Shown here: one piece after another, positions 1 through 8,987 of the stretch
Layout: each line of letters starts with the position of its first letter
How positions within the stretch are numbered: the stretch's first letter is position 1
NCBI GenBank assembly: GCA_035528395.1
Contig: DATKYR010000128.1
Location: 1-42,464, forward strand
From: NIOZ-UU13 sp035528395
GTDB lineage: Bacteria; Planctomycetota; Phycisphaerae; Sedimentisphaerales; Anaerobacaceae
DNA: 42,464 nucleotides
Reading direction: 5' to 3'
Program-made: the position numbers and the translations under genes
Notes under the pieces: model-generated
Seen by the model: only the letters and a program-made list of their open reading frames with translations
What the model was told of the DNA's origin: nothing
Databases searched by the model: none

Positions 1-478
1 CTATATTTTAACAGCCAAAGGGCAAAAGTTCGCCTGTGCGTTAATGTCGGCTTCAGCCGTTGATATAAAAGGACTTACGAACATTGCAGCATGAAAAACA
101 CGCATAAAAAACAAGGAGTTGAAAGATTGTATTACAGATTACGCGGATTTAACCAACAAAAAAAAATGACCAAAAGTGCTTTATAAGCACATAAATAGCG
201 CGGTCTTACAGGCGGCGGAGGACACCAGTTAGATAACGCTTCGCTATCTCACGGGGTAAGCAGATTTGACGGCTTTTTGTAGTGGACGGGTGGTGAGTGG
301 GTTGGTAAATTGTGGGTTTAAAGATCGCAGATATCCGGGAGACGCACCAGATGAAACAATCCGGCATGTCCGTTTTAAACCGCCGGGGCGTTGGGTTTTT
401 ATAAGGAAACCATATAAAAAGAAGTTAGCTAGATAAGCCCGACTTAACATGCAGTACGATTGAGATAAGCCAAGAACG
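1..478. other. Non-coding region upstream of gajA
   Basis: No convincing gene lies here. A 31-codon ORF at 91-186 has no ribosome binding site before its ATG. A short hairpin (GTGCTT/AAGCAC) lies near 176-190. At 228-234 there is a GTTAGAT heptamer that fits the integron core consensus GTTRRRY, and an ATTTAAC heptamer at 148-154 fits RYYYAAC. However, the sequence between them is not palindromic, so this is at best a hint of an attI-like or degenerate site. The region before gajA is A+T richer than the genes and could carry its promoter, but no clear -35/-10 pair was found. Confidence 0.5.
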
Positions 479-2551
479 ATGAAGATAACTCGAATATCGA
501 TTAAGAACTTTCGCCTTCTTGAGGACGTCGAACTGTGCATGGAAGATGGCGCGACGGTCATCGTCGGGCGGAATAACAGTGGCAAGACTTCATTGACCGA
601 ACTTTTTCGACGCCTCCTTGATGAGAAATCTCCAAGATTCAAACTTGAGGATTTTTCATTAGGTGTGTATGAGCAATTCTGGGATGCATACGAGCTGTAC
701 CGAAAAGAAGAGGAAGAAACAAACATCCGAAAAGTTCTGCCACTAATTTCAACAACACTGAACGTTGAATATGGGAAGGATGAAGATTTCGGTCCGCTCG
801 CTGATTTTGTCATCGATATAGACGAAGAGTGCACATCCGCCCAAATAAATATCCGCTACGAATTGGCTCCGGGGAAGATTGCGCAGTTGTTTGCAGACTT
901 GGGTGAAGATAAGGTTGCCTTCTTCAAGGCACTCAAGGAGCGGATGGATCCAAGTTCAAGTCCAAAGTTTTTCGAGGCAACGATAGAAGCGCAGGATCCC
1001 AACGATCCAACAAATCGAAAAGTCCTAGCGATTGCAAATTTGCGATCAGTCCTCCAATTTGCTTTCATCAATGCGCAACGTGCAATCGATGATGCATCAA
1101 ACAAAGAGAAAGCTGTCCTCGGGAAAATTTTTGAGAAGTTATTCACTGCGGCATCATCTGAGGCAGCGAACACCGACGATCAGGCCACCGCCGCTGCTCT
1201 GACGTCTGCAGCAGATAAAGTACAGGAACAGATCAATGAAGGCTTCAATGAACAGTTGACAAACCTTGCGCCTACATTTGATCTCTTTGGGTATCCAGGA
1301 TTGACAGATCCAAAACTCCGGACCGAAACTATCCTGAAGGTGGAGCAGCTATTTTCAAACCATACAACAGTAGGGTATCTAGGAGTGAACGGAGTAAACC
1401 TCCCCGAATCATACAACGGATTAGGACCGCGCAACCTGATCTTCATCCTGCTTAAACTCTTCGAGTTCTTCAAGGAGTTCGCGAACCGACAGCCAGCTTC
1501 GGGCATTCACCTGATTTTTATCGAGGAGCCGGAAGCACATCTACATCCTCAGATGCAGAGTGTATTCATTCGGCAACTCGAAAACATACGTGAGCTATTT
1601 GCTACTCATTATAACAACGGAAATCTGTGGCCGGTTCAATTCGTGGTAACTACCCATTCGTCCCATATCGCGAATGAGGCGACTTTTGATTCCATGCGGT
1701 ATTTCCTTACGCAACCGCGCCAAACCGGATCAATTTTGCATAAGACGGAAATCAAGGATCTCCGCACTGGATTAGGCGACGAGGAGAACTCGAAAAGCGG
1801 CGAGGAAGAACCGATGACGGATCGGGAGTTTCTTCACAAGTATATGACCTTAACTCGCTGCGACCTACTTTTTGCAGATAAAGCGATATTAATCGAGGGC
1901 GCAACGGAGCGTTTGCTTCTCCCTGAGATGATCCGCAAATATGATGACGAAGTAACAAATACTGATCCAAAGCTGGGGAGTCAGTATCTTACCATTATGG
2001 AAGTCGGAGGTGCCTACGCGCACCGTTTCTTCAAACTTCTTGATTTTCTTAATCTGAGAACGCTGGTCATTACTGACTTGGATACTATTGATGAGAATGA
2101 CCAAAGGAAAAAGTGCAAAGTGTCTTTAGGTACCCATTCAAGTAATGCTTGCATTAATAGTTGGTATGCAACTAGTGAGAAAGAGAACCCCACGAAAAAC
2201 GAAATTATGGGAAAAAGCGAAGGCGATAAAGTTGCGGGAAATCGACGTTTGGCTTTCCAAATTCCTCATGTTGACGGAGACGCATGCGGTCGAAGTTTTG
2301 AAGATGCTTTCATGCTGGCGAATCCAGATAAATTTGGAATTACCGGAGAGAGTGCCAACGAGAGGGAAATCCAAGCATGGGAGGCTGCGGAGAAGGTTAA
2401 AAAGACCGATTTTGCCTTGGAATATGCCATTGAGAAGGTCGATTGGACGACACCACTTTATATTGTGGAGGGGCTGCGGTGGCTCGCAGACGATACCCCT
2501 TCTACAGCATCTTCTGGTGAAGAAGCAGCAGAGGGGAACGCCGATGGCTAA
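479..2551 (+). CDS. gajA: GajA-like OLD-family ATPase/TOPRIM endonuclease (Gabija defence)
   Basis: Predicted 690-residue OLD-family nuclease, the DNA-cutting half of a Gabija system. The ATPase domain shows Walker A GRNNSGKT (30-37), an ABC-signature-like NGLGPRN (about 313-319), Walker B IFIEEPEAHLHP (346-357) and an H-loop THSSH (392-396). A C-terminal TOPRIM domain follows, with the acidic residues of LIEGATE (E473, E477) and DLD (D533, D535). In characterised Gabija, GajA is a nucleotide-regulated site-specific nickase that forms a complex with the helicase GajB. The neighbour matches: a UvrD-like helicase starts 8 bp before this gene ends. At 690 residues it is longer than the roughly 580-residue prototype, with extra sequence around residues 205-260 and at the acidic C-terminus. 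A stand-alone OLD nuclease is the alternative, but the helicase partner makes Gabija much more likely. Confidence 0.85.
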   Translation: MKITRISIKNFRLLEDVELCMEDGATVIVGRNNSGKTSLTELFRRLLDEKSPRFKLEDFSLGVYEQFWDAYELYRKEEEETNIRKVLPLISTTLNVEYGKDEDFGPLADFVIDIDEECTSAQINIRYELAPGKIAQLFADLGEDKVAFFKALKERMDPSSSPKFFEATIEAQDPNDPTNRKVLAIANLRSVLQFAFINAQRAIDDASNKEKAVLGKIFEKLFTAASSEAANTDDQATAAALTSAADKVQEQINEGFNEQLTNLAPTFDLFGYPGLTDPKLRTETILKVEQLFSNHTTVGYLGVNGVNLPESYNGLGPRNLIFILLKLFEFFKEFANRQPASGIHLIFIEEPEAHLHPQMQSVFIRQLENIRELFATHYNNGNLWPVQFVVTTHSSHIANEATFDSMRYFLTQPRQTGSILHKTEIKDLRTGLGDEENSKSGEEEPMTDREFLHKYMTLTRCDLLFADKAILIEGATERLLLPEMIRKYDDEVTNTDPKLGSQYLTIMEVGGAYAHRFFKLLDFLNLRTLVITDLDTIDENDQRKKCKVSLGTHSSNACINSWYATSEKENPTKNEIMGKSEGDKVAGNRRLAFQIPHVDGDACGRSFEDAFMLANPDKFGITGESANEREIQAWEAAEKVKKTDFALEYAIEKVDWTTPLYIVEGLRWLADDTPSTASSGEEAAEGNADG

Positions 2552-4280
2552 GACGCGGCAAACCAATCCGGCAGAAATCGCCGCCCAAAAAGCACTCGAC
2601 GAGATGTACAAGTGCATCCAGGCACGACAGAACTTCAGGATGGAAGCAGGCGCTGGCGCAGGAAAGACATATTCTCTTGATAAGGCCCTTAGGCTGATCA
2701 TCGATGAACAAGGGACTTCACTTCTGCGGAAAAGTCAGAGGGTTGCTTGTATAACCTACACCAATGTCGCGGTTGATCAGATTATCGAAAGAGCTGATGG
2801 ACATCCCGCTATCCAGGCATCGACAATCCACGCCTTTTGCTGGGGCCTAATCAAGGGATTCCAGCCGCACCTGAGAGCGAAAGTTGACGAGATTGATGCA
2901 TGGTCTGAAAGACTGGCAGAAGCGGGTGGGATTGGAGCACGAAGGATCGATTATGACCTCGGGTATCGAAGCATAAACGATACCCACCTGCTCTTACACC
3001 ATGATGACGTCATTACTCTGGCTGTGGCGCTGATGGAGCAAAGGAAGTTCCGACGAATCCTTAGCGCTCGCTTTCCGATTATCTTCATCGACGAGTATCA
3101 GGACACCAACGCAGATTTTGCAAACAGCATATTGCAGCACTTCATCATTCCTTGCGTTGGGCCTCTGATTGGACTATTTGGGGACAGCTGGCAGAAAATA
3201 TATGGTGATGGAAGTGGGCTCATCGAGCACGAGAATCTTAGGCATATCGGTAAAGAGGCGAATTTCCGTTCAGTCAAAGATGTTGTAGAAGTGCTGAACA
3301 GGATTCGCCCGGAGCTTCCCCAGGAGGTTAAAGACCCTGATGCAACCGGCTCCGTAGCAGTCTTCCATTCAAAAGAATGGGTGGGGCAGCGGAGGAGTGG
3401 AAGCCATTGGGCAGGTGACCTTCCGGCTGAAGTTGGCCATAGGTTTCTTGAAGGGCTGCGACAACAATTGTCTGATGAGGGGTGGGATTTTGCACCCGAT
3501 AAGACAAAGATACTGATGCTTACGCATAACGTTTTGGCAAAAGAGCAGAACTATTTCCAAATCGCCAGTGCATACCGCTACAACGAGTCATTTATCAAGA
3601 AGGAAGACCCACATATTGAATTCCTTGTCGATACTGTCGAACCTGTGTGCGAGGCTTTCGAGAATGGTCGCTATGGCGAGATGTTTGCTACGATTGGCGC
3701 TCGTTCAGATTGTATCCGAAGCCATAAGGACAAGCGGACATGGGAAAGGGATATGCGTTCATTGATTGAGTGTCGCGAGAATGGGACAATAGGCGAAGTC
3801 TTAGACATTCTGAAAAAAACTCGTCGTCCCAGATTGCCGGACAAAGTACAAAGAACCGAGACTGAATTAGCGAACGCGAGTCCGGAGAATATAGAAGAAT
3901 CTCGGACCTTGAGCCAAATCAACAAACTTCGTGTAATCCCCTACACAGAACTTATATCCCTTGCTCAATTCATTAACGACCGTACACCGTTCTCCACCAA
4001 ACACGGAGTTAAGGGTGCAGAATTCGAGAATGTATTGGTAGTTCTAGGGAGAGGGTGGAACCATTACAATTGGAATCAATTTCTTGAATGGTTTCCGAAC
4101 AAGTTTCCGGCCAGCAAATCTGATTTCTACGAGCGGAATCGCAACCTTTTTTACGTCGTCTGTTCGCGCCCGAAAAAACGATTGGCTTTGCTATTCACTC
4201 AGGAGCTTTCGGAGGTAGCTTTAGATACCCTTCGCTTTTGGTTTGGAGAAGAGAACGTTCGCGCTCTCATGTTCAATTAG
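2544..4280 (+). CDS. gajB: GajB-like UvrD/Rep-family helicase (Gabija defence)
   Basis: Predicted 578-residue superfamily 1A helicase. The ATG at 2544 is chosen because it overlaps the gajA stop (ATGGCTAA), is preceded by GAGGGG, and puts motif I near the N-terminus. An in-frame start at 2145 would lie deep inside gajA. Motif I is GAGAGKT (36-42), motif Ia is CITYTN (69-74), motif II is DEYQDT (183-188) and motif III is GDSWQKIY (213-220). Motif V is KHGVKGAEFENV (486-497) and motif VI is FYVVCSRPKKRL (536-547). In known Gabija systems GajB senses DNA ends produced by GajA and depletes nucleotides through its ATPase. The 8-bp overlap implies translational coupling and a fixed stoichiometry with GajA. 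It is somewhat longer than the roughly 500-residue prototype. RecB-like or PcrA-like housekeeping helicases are less likely because of size and partner. Confidence 0.85.
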   Translation: MAKTRQTNPAEIAAQKALDEMYKCIQARQNFRMEAGAGAGKTYSLDKALRLIIDEQGTSLLRKSQRVACITYTNVAVDQIIERADGHPAIQASTIHAFCWGLIKGFQPHLRAKVDEIDAWSERLAEAGGIGARRIDYDLGYRSINDTHLLLHHDDVITLAVALMEQRKFRRILSARFPIIFIDEYQDTNADFANSILQHFIIPCVGPLIGLFGDSWQKIYGDGSGLIEHENLRHIGKEANFRSVKDVVEVLNRIRPELPQEVKDPDATGSVAVFHSKEWVGQRRSGSHWAGDLPAEVGHRFLEGLRQQLSDEGWDFAPDKTKILMLTHNVLAKEQNYFQIASAYRYNESFIKKEDPHIEFLVDTVEPVCEAFENGRYGEMFATIGARSDCIRSHKDKRTWERDMRSLIECRENGTIGEVLDILKKTRRPRLPDKVQRTETELANASPENIEESRTLSQINKLRVIPYTELISLAQFINDRTPFSTKHGVKGAEFENVLVVLGRGWNHYNWNQFLEWFPNKFPASKSDFYERNRNLFYVVCSRPKKRLALLFTQELSEVALDTLRFWFGEENVRALMFN

Positions 4281-4320
4281 TCAGTTGGGCTAAGGGCGAA
4301 AGTATATGCATGATCTAATA

Positions 4321-4383
4321 GGCTAACAATGCAATGAACGCGGACGGAAATTCCGCTGCGCTCCATTTGCCAACCGGTTATGC
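4321..4383 (+). mobile_element. attC-like integron recombination site after gajB
   Basis: A 63-bp imperfect palindrome begins 40 bp after the gajB stop. The left end GGCTAAC (4321-4327) resembles the inverse core RYYYAAC with one mismatch. The right end GTTATGC (4377-4383) resembles the core GTTRRRY with one mismatch. Between them GCAATG pairs with CATTTGC apart from one unpaired base, GCG pairs with CGC, and CGGAA pairs with TTCCG around a 2-nt loop, with unpaired bases as in folded attC sites. Orientation and position (just behind the gene, same strand) are those of a cassette attC. No integrase gene is in the window. The call rests on pattern only. Confidence 0.6.
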
Positions 4384-4544
4384 GGAACGTACTGTGTACC
4401 AAAGAAAACGGAGACATTAAGTGTTTGAAAAAATTGAAAACATGGTCACACGCGCCTATTAATGGCTGGGGCGGATTAAGAATTGAAAATTTAGAATATG
4501 AGCTTGCCGCGGAGCCTTATAGGCACGTAAGTATTTGCTCCTAA
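4380..4544 (+). CDS. Small ORF starting in the attC core (possible cassette gene or remnant)
   Basis: A 54-codon ORF whose ATG is inside the GTTATGC core site at 4377-4383, so the reading frame begins exactly where a new cassette would begin. It starts MRNVLCTKENG and ends with a GGLRIENLEYEL segment followed by a short tail and TAA. The composition (W, G, E, L rich middle) looks protein-like rather than random, but no family was recognised and it is too short to be sure. No attC follows it, so if it is a cassette gene it has lost its own recombination site or is truncated. A chance ORF is a real alternative. Confidence 0.35.
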   Translation: MRNVLCTKENGDIKCLKKLKTWSHAPINGWGGLRIENLEYELAAEPYRHVSICS

Positions 4545-4891
4545 TGAACTAAGCAATCTCATTCGTCACGATGTTATCTGTAATTGTTTTAATAGAATGA
4601 AGTTATCGTAATTCAGCCAATATCTTAGTTTATTTTTGTACGTTTTCAGCAAAAGTGAGACAAAATAAACTTTAATTTAGGAAAAGATTTCAACTCCTGT
4701 TTCAATGATTTTACCGTTATATTTTTTCCTTTCAAGAATTGCTTTTCGTCCTTCCATCACCACGCTCTTGTGGCGCATCAATGGCGAAAGCCGAGGCCGT
4801 AGCAGGAAATCATTGGCTTCGCAGCCAAAATGCCGTAGAATTACAAATATTGTGAATCAAAGAAAGTTAACCGTCCTTTAGGAGACTCACA
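4545..4891. other. Intergenic region upstream of the enolase-superfamily gene
   Basis: A+T-rich stretch without a supportable gene. Only a short GGCT/AGCC hairpin around 4814-4825 and the ribosome binding site TTTAGGAG just before 4892 stand out. It probably separates the accessory Gabija block from the metabolic genes. Confidence 0.5.
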
Positions 4892-6136
4892 ATGAAGTTC
4901 AATCGCCGTCTTTTTATTAAGTCGGGTATCGGTGCCGGGGTATTGGCAGCAGCGCAGGGATGCTTATCTGCCGCCGGGCCTGGCAAGACAACCATTCCTC
5001 AGTTAGACAAGGCCGCTGCCGCGCCGGTGCTGAAGATTTCATCCATTAAATCGCCGGTGAAAATCGCCTCCATCGAGCTGCTGCGTGATGATAAAAATTA
5101 CTTTGTCCGCACCAGGTCCACCGATGGCGCCCTCGGCGTTGCAGTCACCAACAGTCGTGCCGCCTATCTCTATCCGATTCTGCAGCAGCTGGTTATCCCT
5201 TATTTCATTGGCAAAGATGCTCGCGACCTCGATTCACTCATCGATGGTGTGTACGTATATCGCAGCAATTACAAATTGTCAGGCGTGGCGCTATGGTGCT
5301 GCGTTGCATGGGTGGAATTCAGTGTGCTGGACCTTCTCGGCAAAATTGAAGGCAAGCCGGTTGGGGAGCTTCTCGGCGGTGTGATTCGTCATGAGATTCC
5401 TTTCTATGTTGCCAGCGGCAATCGCAATACCACACCACAGCAGGAGGTGGATATCCTGGCAAAGCACATTGAGCAAAACGAAGTCAGGGCAATCAAGTTT
5501 AAGGTCGGCGGACGTATGAGCAATAATGCCGATTCGATACCCGGCCGCAGCGAGGGCCTGATTCGACTTGTGCGTAAGGCCCTTGGTGACAAGATAACTA
5601 TATACGCCGATGCAAATGGCTCCTATGACTGTCGAAAAGGCACCGAGATCGGCAAGCTTATGCAGGACCACAACATTAATATGTTCGAGGAGCCCTGTCC
5701 GTTCGATCATCTGGAAGAAACCAAGTGTGTGGCGGACGCGCTGTCGATACCGATATCGGGCGGAGAGCAGGAGACCAGCCTTCGCCGTTTTCGCTGGATG
5801 GTCCACAATAACGCTGTGCAGGTCGTTCAGCCGGACCTGCATTATAACGGAGGATTTATTCGTGCCATCCGCGTAGCTCGCATGGCTGCCGAGGCAGGAA
5901 TGTCCGTTTTACCGCACATGTCAGGAGGCGGGGTTGGTTATGTTGACGTACTCCACTTCGCCTCTTGCACGCCTAACATCGGAGATTTCCATGAGTATAA
6001 GGGCGGTTTAGCTCAGACGGGCTCCTGGTACGATCCGCCTCTGCGGCTGAAAAACGGTGCCATAAATGTGCCCACCGGCCCCGGTCTTGGGATTACCGCG
6101 GATGCTGATATTCTTCGCAATGCCAAACCTGTGTGA
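4892..6136 (+). CDS. Exported mandelate racemase/muconate lactonizing enzyme family protein
   Basis: A 414-residue enolase-superfamily enzyme of the mandelate racemase subgroup. It would abstract the proton next to a carboxylate, as acid-sugar dehydratases or racemases do. The catalytic set is complete: KFK (K202, K204), metal ligands D240 (YADAN), E266 (FEEP) and E292 (GGEQE), plus the D315/H342 pair (QPDLH, PHMSGG). The N-terminus has a Tat motif (NRRLFIK) followed by a lipobox-like AAQGC (C24), so it is predicted to be exported and perhaps lipid-anchored, which is unusual for this normally cytoplasmic superfamily. The start is supported by AGGAG 7 bp upstream. In a locus with pectate lyases, a uronate-, aldonate- or galactarate-type substrate is plausible, but substrate cannot be read from the sequence. 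Confidence 0.85.
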   Translation: MKFNRRLFIKSGIGAGVLAAAQGCLSAAGPGKTTIPQLDKAAAAPVLKISSIKSPVKIASIELLRDDKNYFVRTRSTDGALGVAVTNSRAAYLYPILQQLVIPYFIGKDARDLDSLIDGVYVYRSNYKLSGVALWCCVAWVEFSVLDLLGKIEGKPVGELLGGVIRHEIPFYVASGNRNTTPQQEVDILAKHIEQNEVRAIKFKVGGRMSNNADSIPGRSEGLIRLVRKALGDKITIYADANGSYDCRKGTEIGKLMQDHNINMFEEPCPFDHLEETKCVADALSIPISGGEQETSLRRFRWMVHNNAVQVVQPDLHYNGGFIRAIRVARMAAEAGMSVLPHMSGGGVGYVDVLHFASCTPNIGDFHEYKGGLAQTGSWYDPPLRLKNGAINVPTGPGLGITADADILRNAKPV

Positions 6137-6263
6137 TTAAGGATGGATTCACCCCGCCCACCTTAGACGGACGAAGTGAAAGTCAGGATGAGCTCAATAA
6201 TCAAAGATAGAATCCAAAATCACTGTGGCCTATATATGATGGACAAGACGATGTAATCCGCTT

Positions 6264-7658
6264 CTACATCCGCAGCTCAGCGTTTTGACTGAGAAGAAGT
6301 TTCTGCAGTGCCTTGACATCGAGCTTCCGCGGCGGCACTTTGTCTTTAGCCGCCATTGCCGCAGCACAACCTGAAGCGTGTCCGATCGCCATAGCAGGGG
6401 CCATCGAGCGGGCGGACTGGAACGGTGCCTGCTCAGACGAGATGCAACGTCCTGTTAGTACAAGCCCTTCGATATTCCTGGGGACAAGCGACCGGTATGG
6501 AATTTCAAAGCCCTCATGGTTGAAGAAAAATCGCTTGCCGTGGTAGCTCGGCATCGGGTTCGAGCTGATAGCGATTACATCGGGAAAGTGAGTACCCTTG
6601 ATGGCGTCCTGCTCGGTGACAGTGTATTCGCCAAGGATTCGACGCGTTTCGCGAACACCAATGCCTGTAGCCGATTGCATAAGATAAACAGATTCCATTC
6701 CGGGTTTCTTTTTCATCTCCCGGACTTGTTCCCAGAGCTTCAGTCGCGTCTCTACTTCGGCCCGCGTTAGGTTCTCAACATCCAATCCATCGCCGCCAAA
6801 GCCGGGGCCCCATTTCACAACCCGGTCGCCGATGCGGATTCCACCGTAAGAACCTTTGATACTGGCGGGCAGCCCCCCTAAGCGGTACATTAGACTCATG
6901 CCCATTCGGTCACCCTTCCGGGCGGGACTCATAAACGGTGCGTCCGCCCGCGCTGCGATGTCACCGTCGCCCGTAGCATCAATGATAACGTCGGCGGCAA
7001 TGGCCTGCCGACCCGATTTGGATTCTACGATAATGCCCACCACGCGTGAGCCGTCGAGCATAGGTGCAACGATACAACTGTGTAGGCGGAGTTTGACGCC
7101 TTCCTTTTTGACCAGGTTCAGCGACGCAACCTTAGCCGCCTCGGGATCAAACCCAATACAATAGGGCAAATCGCCGGCTGCCACATCGTGTTCGGCTTTC
7201 GGATACGGATCGTCCCTGATAATACCGCCCAACCGTACAAGCTCGGCAATATACTCAGCGGGGATTCCCTTGACGGTCTGGAGCGCCTCAGGTGGCCGCT
7301 GGTTCCGAAATCCGTTATAGCAGGTCATCAACCCTGCCGTCCCATTACCTCCCAGGAAAGGGTATCGCTCGATCAGCAGCGTATCGGCTCCACTTCGGGC
7401 AGCAGCAGCAGCGGCAATCACTCCGCTGGGACCCCCGCCTGCCACAATTACCTGATGCCGGGCGACAATGGGTGTTTCCAACTGTTCTCGATAAGTTTGC
7501 GAACGCTTTTCCTCTGCCTTGACGATGGCTGTGCCTGAGGTATAAGCACCGGCGGACAGGGCGGCGCCCAGCGCTGAGCCGAGAAACTCACGCCGTCCCA
7601 TGCTGCGCGAGGTGCAGCGTCGTTCTTGTCCTCTTTTGTGTTTCATCAAATCCAACAT
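6264..7658 (-). CDS. Exported FAD-dependent oxidoreductase
   Basis: A 464-residue flavoprotein of the FAD_oxidored type (PF12831-like). The Tat signal GRREFLGSAL sits at about residues 21-30. The dinucleotide-binding Rossmann fold follows with GGGPSG (74-79) and the acidic ribose-binding end LLIER (94-98), then a GGNGTAG segment. A second conserved flavin segment, DATGDGDIA, lies near residues 230-240, and a C-terminal LTGRCIS segment completes the family pattern. The start is supported by TAGGAG 7 bp upstream of the ATG. It is 56 bp upstream-to-downstream from the aldo/keto reductase on the same strand, which is transcribed first, so the two likely form an operon. This suggests periplasmic oxidation/reduction of released sugars. 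The precise substrate is unknown. Confidence 0.85.
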   Translation of the reverse strand: MLDLMKHKRGQERRCTSRSMGRREFLGSALGAALSAGAYTSGTAIVKAEEKRSQTYREQLETPIVARHQVIVAGGGPSGVIAAAAAARSGADTLLIERYPFLGGNGTAGLMTCYNGFRNQRPPEALQTVKGIPAEYIAELVRLGGIIRDDPYPKAEHDVAAGDLPYCIGFDPEAAKVASLNLVKKEGVKLRLHSCIVAPMLDGSRVVGIIVESKSGRQAIAADVIIDATGDGDIAARADAPFMSPARKGDRMGMSLMYRLGGLPASIKGSYGGIRIGDRVVKWGPGFGGDGLDVENLTRAEVETRLKLWEQVREMKKKPGMESVYLMQSATGIGVRETRRILGEYTVTEQDAIKGTHFPDVIAISSNPMPSYHGKRFFFNHEGFEIPYRSLVPRNIEGLVLTGRCISSEQAPFQSARSMAPAMAIGHASGCAAAMAAKDKVPPRKLDVKALQKLLLSQNAELRM

Positions 7659-7714
7659 GGCCGTTCTCCTAATATCATAATTCCAGACAAAAGGCGAAAA
7701 ACGATAACCGCCTT

Positions 7715-8710
7715 TTATGACATATTCTTTTCCAGCACCTCACGTTCCTTTTTGTTGAGCGGTTGGGCGTTGCGGGCGGCCGAGACGTTGACCCTGAGAT
7801 GTTCGAGCGAACCCATGCCGACAACAGCCGCCGAGATCGGTAATCCGAGAGCATAACTAATCAGCATTCCCGCCTGTGCCTGGTGAGGCGCCTCGTCGTG
7901 GTACCAGACTTCGTCATTCTTAATCGGATTGCCAACGGCCAGTGAGCCATAGCCACCACCCATCACCTTCATAGCCAGGATTCCCATCTCCTTCTTCCGA
8001 GCCAGATCAAGCACAAGCTCCTGGAATGGACGACGCCTCATGGTAGGATTAAATGTAGTGAGGACCGTGTCAAAATCGAACAGCTTAATCGCTCGGTGCA
8101 TCGAGTCGGCGCTTTCGTGCCCTGTTACGCCGATGAACCGTGTGACCTTTTCATCACGCAGTTTGTGCAGGGCCTTCAAAACGCCATCGGCCTTGTCCCA
8201 TTTCATTAAGTCCTCCTTCGCCGTTACACCGTGTATTTGGAGAAGATCCAAACGATCTGTGCGCAGGCGCTTAAGACTGGCCTCCACGTCCTGCATAGCG
8301 CCATCGTACGAGCGGTTGCCGGTTTTGGTCGCAAGAAAGACCTCCTTGCGCCGGGTCGCGAGCACTTCACCATAGTTACGTTCCGACTGACCATTGGCAT
8401 ACGAGGGTGCTGTGTCGAAGTAGTTGATCCCCGCATCGAGTGCTGCGTTTGCCAGCTCCGCGGGATGAAACTTTGGGGTCGGTGCATTTTTCATCGCCGC
8501 GACACCACCCAGAACCAAAACACTCACCTCGACACCTGTTTTCCCCAAAACGCGTTTCGGAATGGCCCGCTCCCCCTGTCGCGACGTGTCCGCGACACGG
8601 CGGGTCGGCTTTTCCTGTTTCTCTGACTCGCCTGCAAAACTAACACGTGCGCGCGTTGTCCCGACGGCAACCGTCGTAACCAGCGCTGCCATGAATTGTC
8701 GTCGATCCAT
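7715..8710 (-). CDS. Exported aldo/keto reductase
   Basis: A 331-residue aldo/keto reductase with a Tat signal at the N-terminus (DRRQFMAAL). The expected catalytic tetrad can be seen: D in NYFDTAPSY, Y in the same segment, K in LATKTG and H in LLQIHGV. The (beta/alpha)8 pattern and a C-terminal cofactor segment (AAVVGMGSLEHL) fit the family. AGGAG before the ATG supports the start. Cytoplasmic AKRs use NADPH. The exported Tat forms common in planctomycetes probably carry a tightly bound cofactor, which is an inference. It heads a two-gene operon with the FAD oxidoreductase and is divergent from the beta-helix gene at 8988. Confidence 0.88.
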   Translation of the reverse strand: MDRRQFMAALVTTVAVGTTRARVSFAGESEKQEKPTRRVADTSRQGERAIPKRVLGKTGVEVSVLVLGGVAAMKNAPTPKFHPAELANAALDAGINYFDTAPSYANGQSERNYGEVLATRRKEVFLATKTGNRSYDGAMQDVEASLKRLRTDRLDLLQIHGVTAKEDLMKWDKADGVLKALHKLRDEKVTRFIGVTGHESADSMHRAIKLFDFDTVLTTFNPTMRRRPFQELVLDLARKKEMGILAMKVMGGGYGSLAVGNPIKNDEVWYHDEAPHQAQAGMLISYALGLPISAAVVGMGSLEHLRVNVSAARNAQPLNKKEREVLEKNMS

Positions 8711-8987
8711 TTTTTTCTCCTATCGGGTTCCGTTTGCTTTGTCATGAGTAAAACGCCATTTAATCTGCACACTAACGGTTCACTGCATCGAAAATTACAC
8801 CACCAGCGCAAGCTGCATCAAAAAAATGTTGAACGCAGTAGATGATATCGTAGCCCGCGCCGCTTGATTACGCAACGTTTTTCTTCGGTAGAATCCGTGC
8901 GCTTGACGTGGAGAATATTGTCAATTACAATCAACAACATCACTATACAGTTCTCCAATTTCTTACTGAAAGGGTAAGGTGAAACAA

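Noticed and set aside
148..234. Possible attC or attI before gajA
   Set aside because: ATTTAAC and GTTAGAT fit the core consensus, but the 73 bp between them do not form the required palindrome. Retained only as a possible cassette edge.
244..834. 196-codon minus-strand ORF at the gajA start
   Set aside because: Serine-rich antisense shadow of gajA with no family resemblance.
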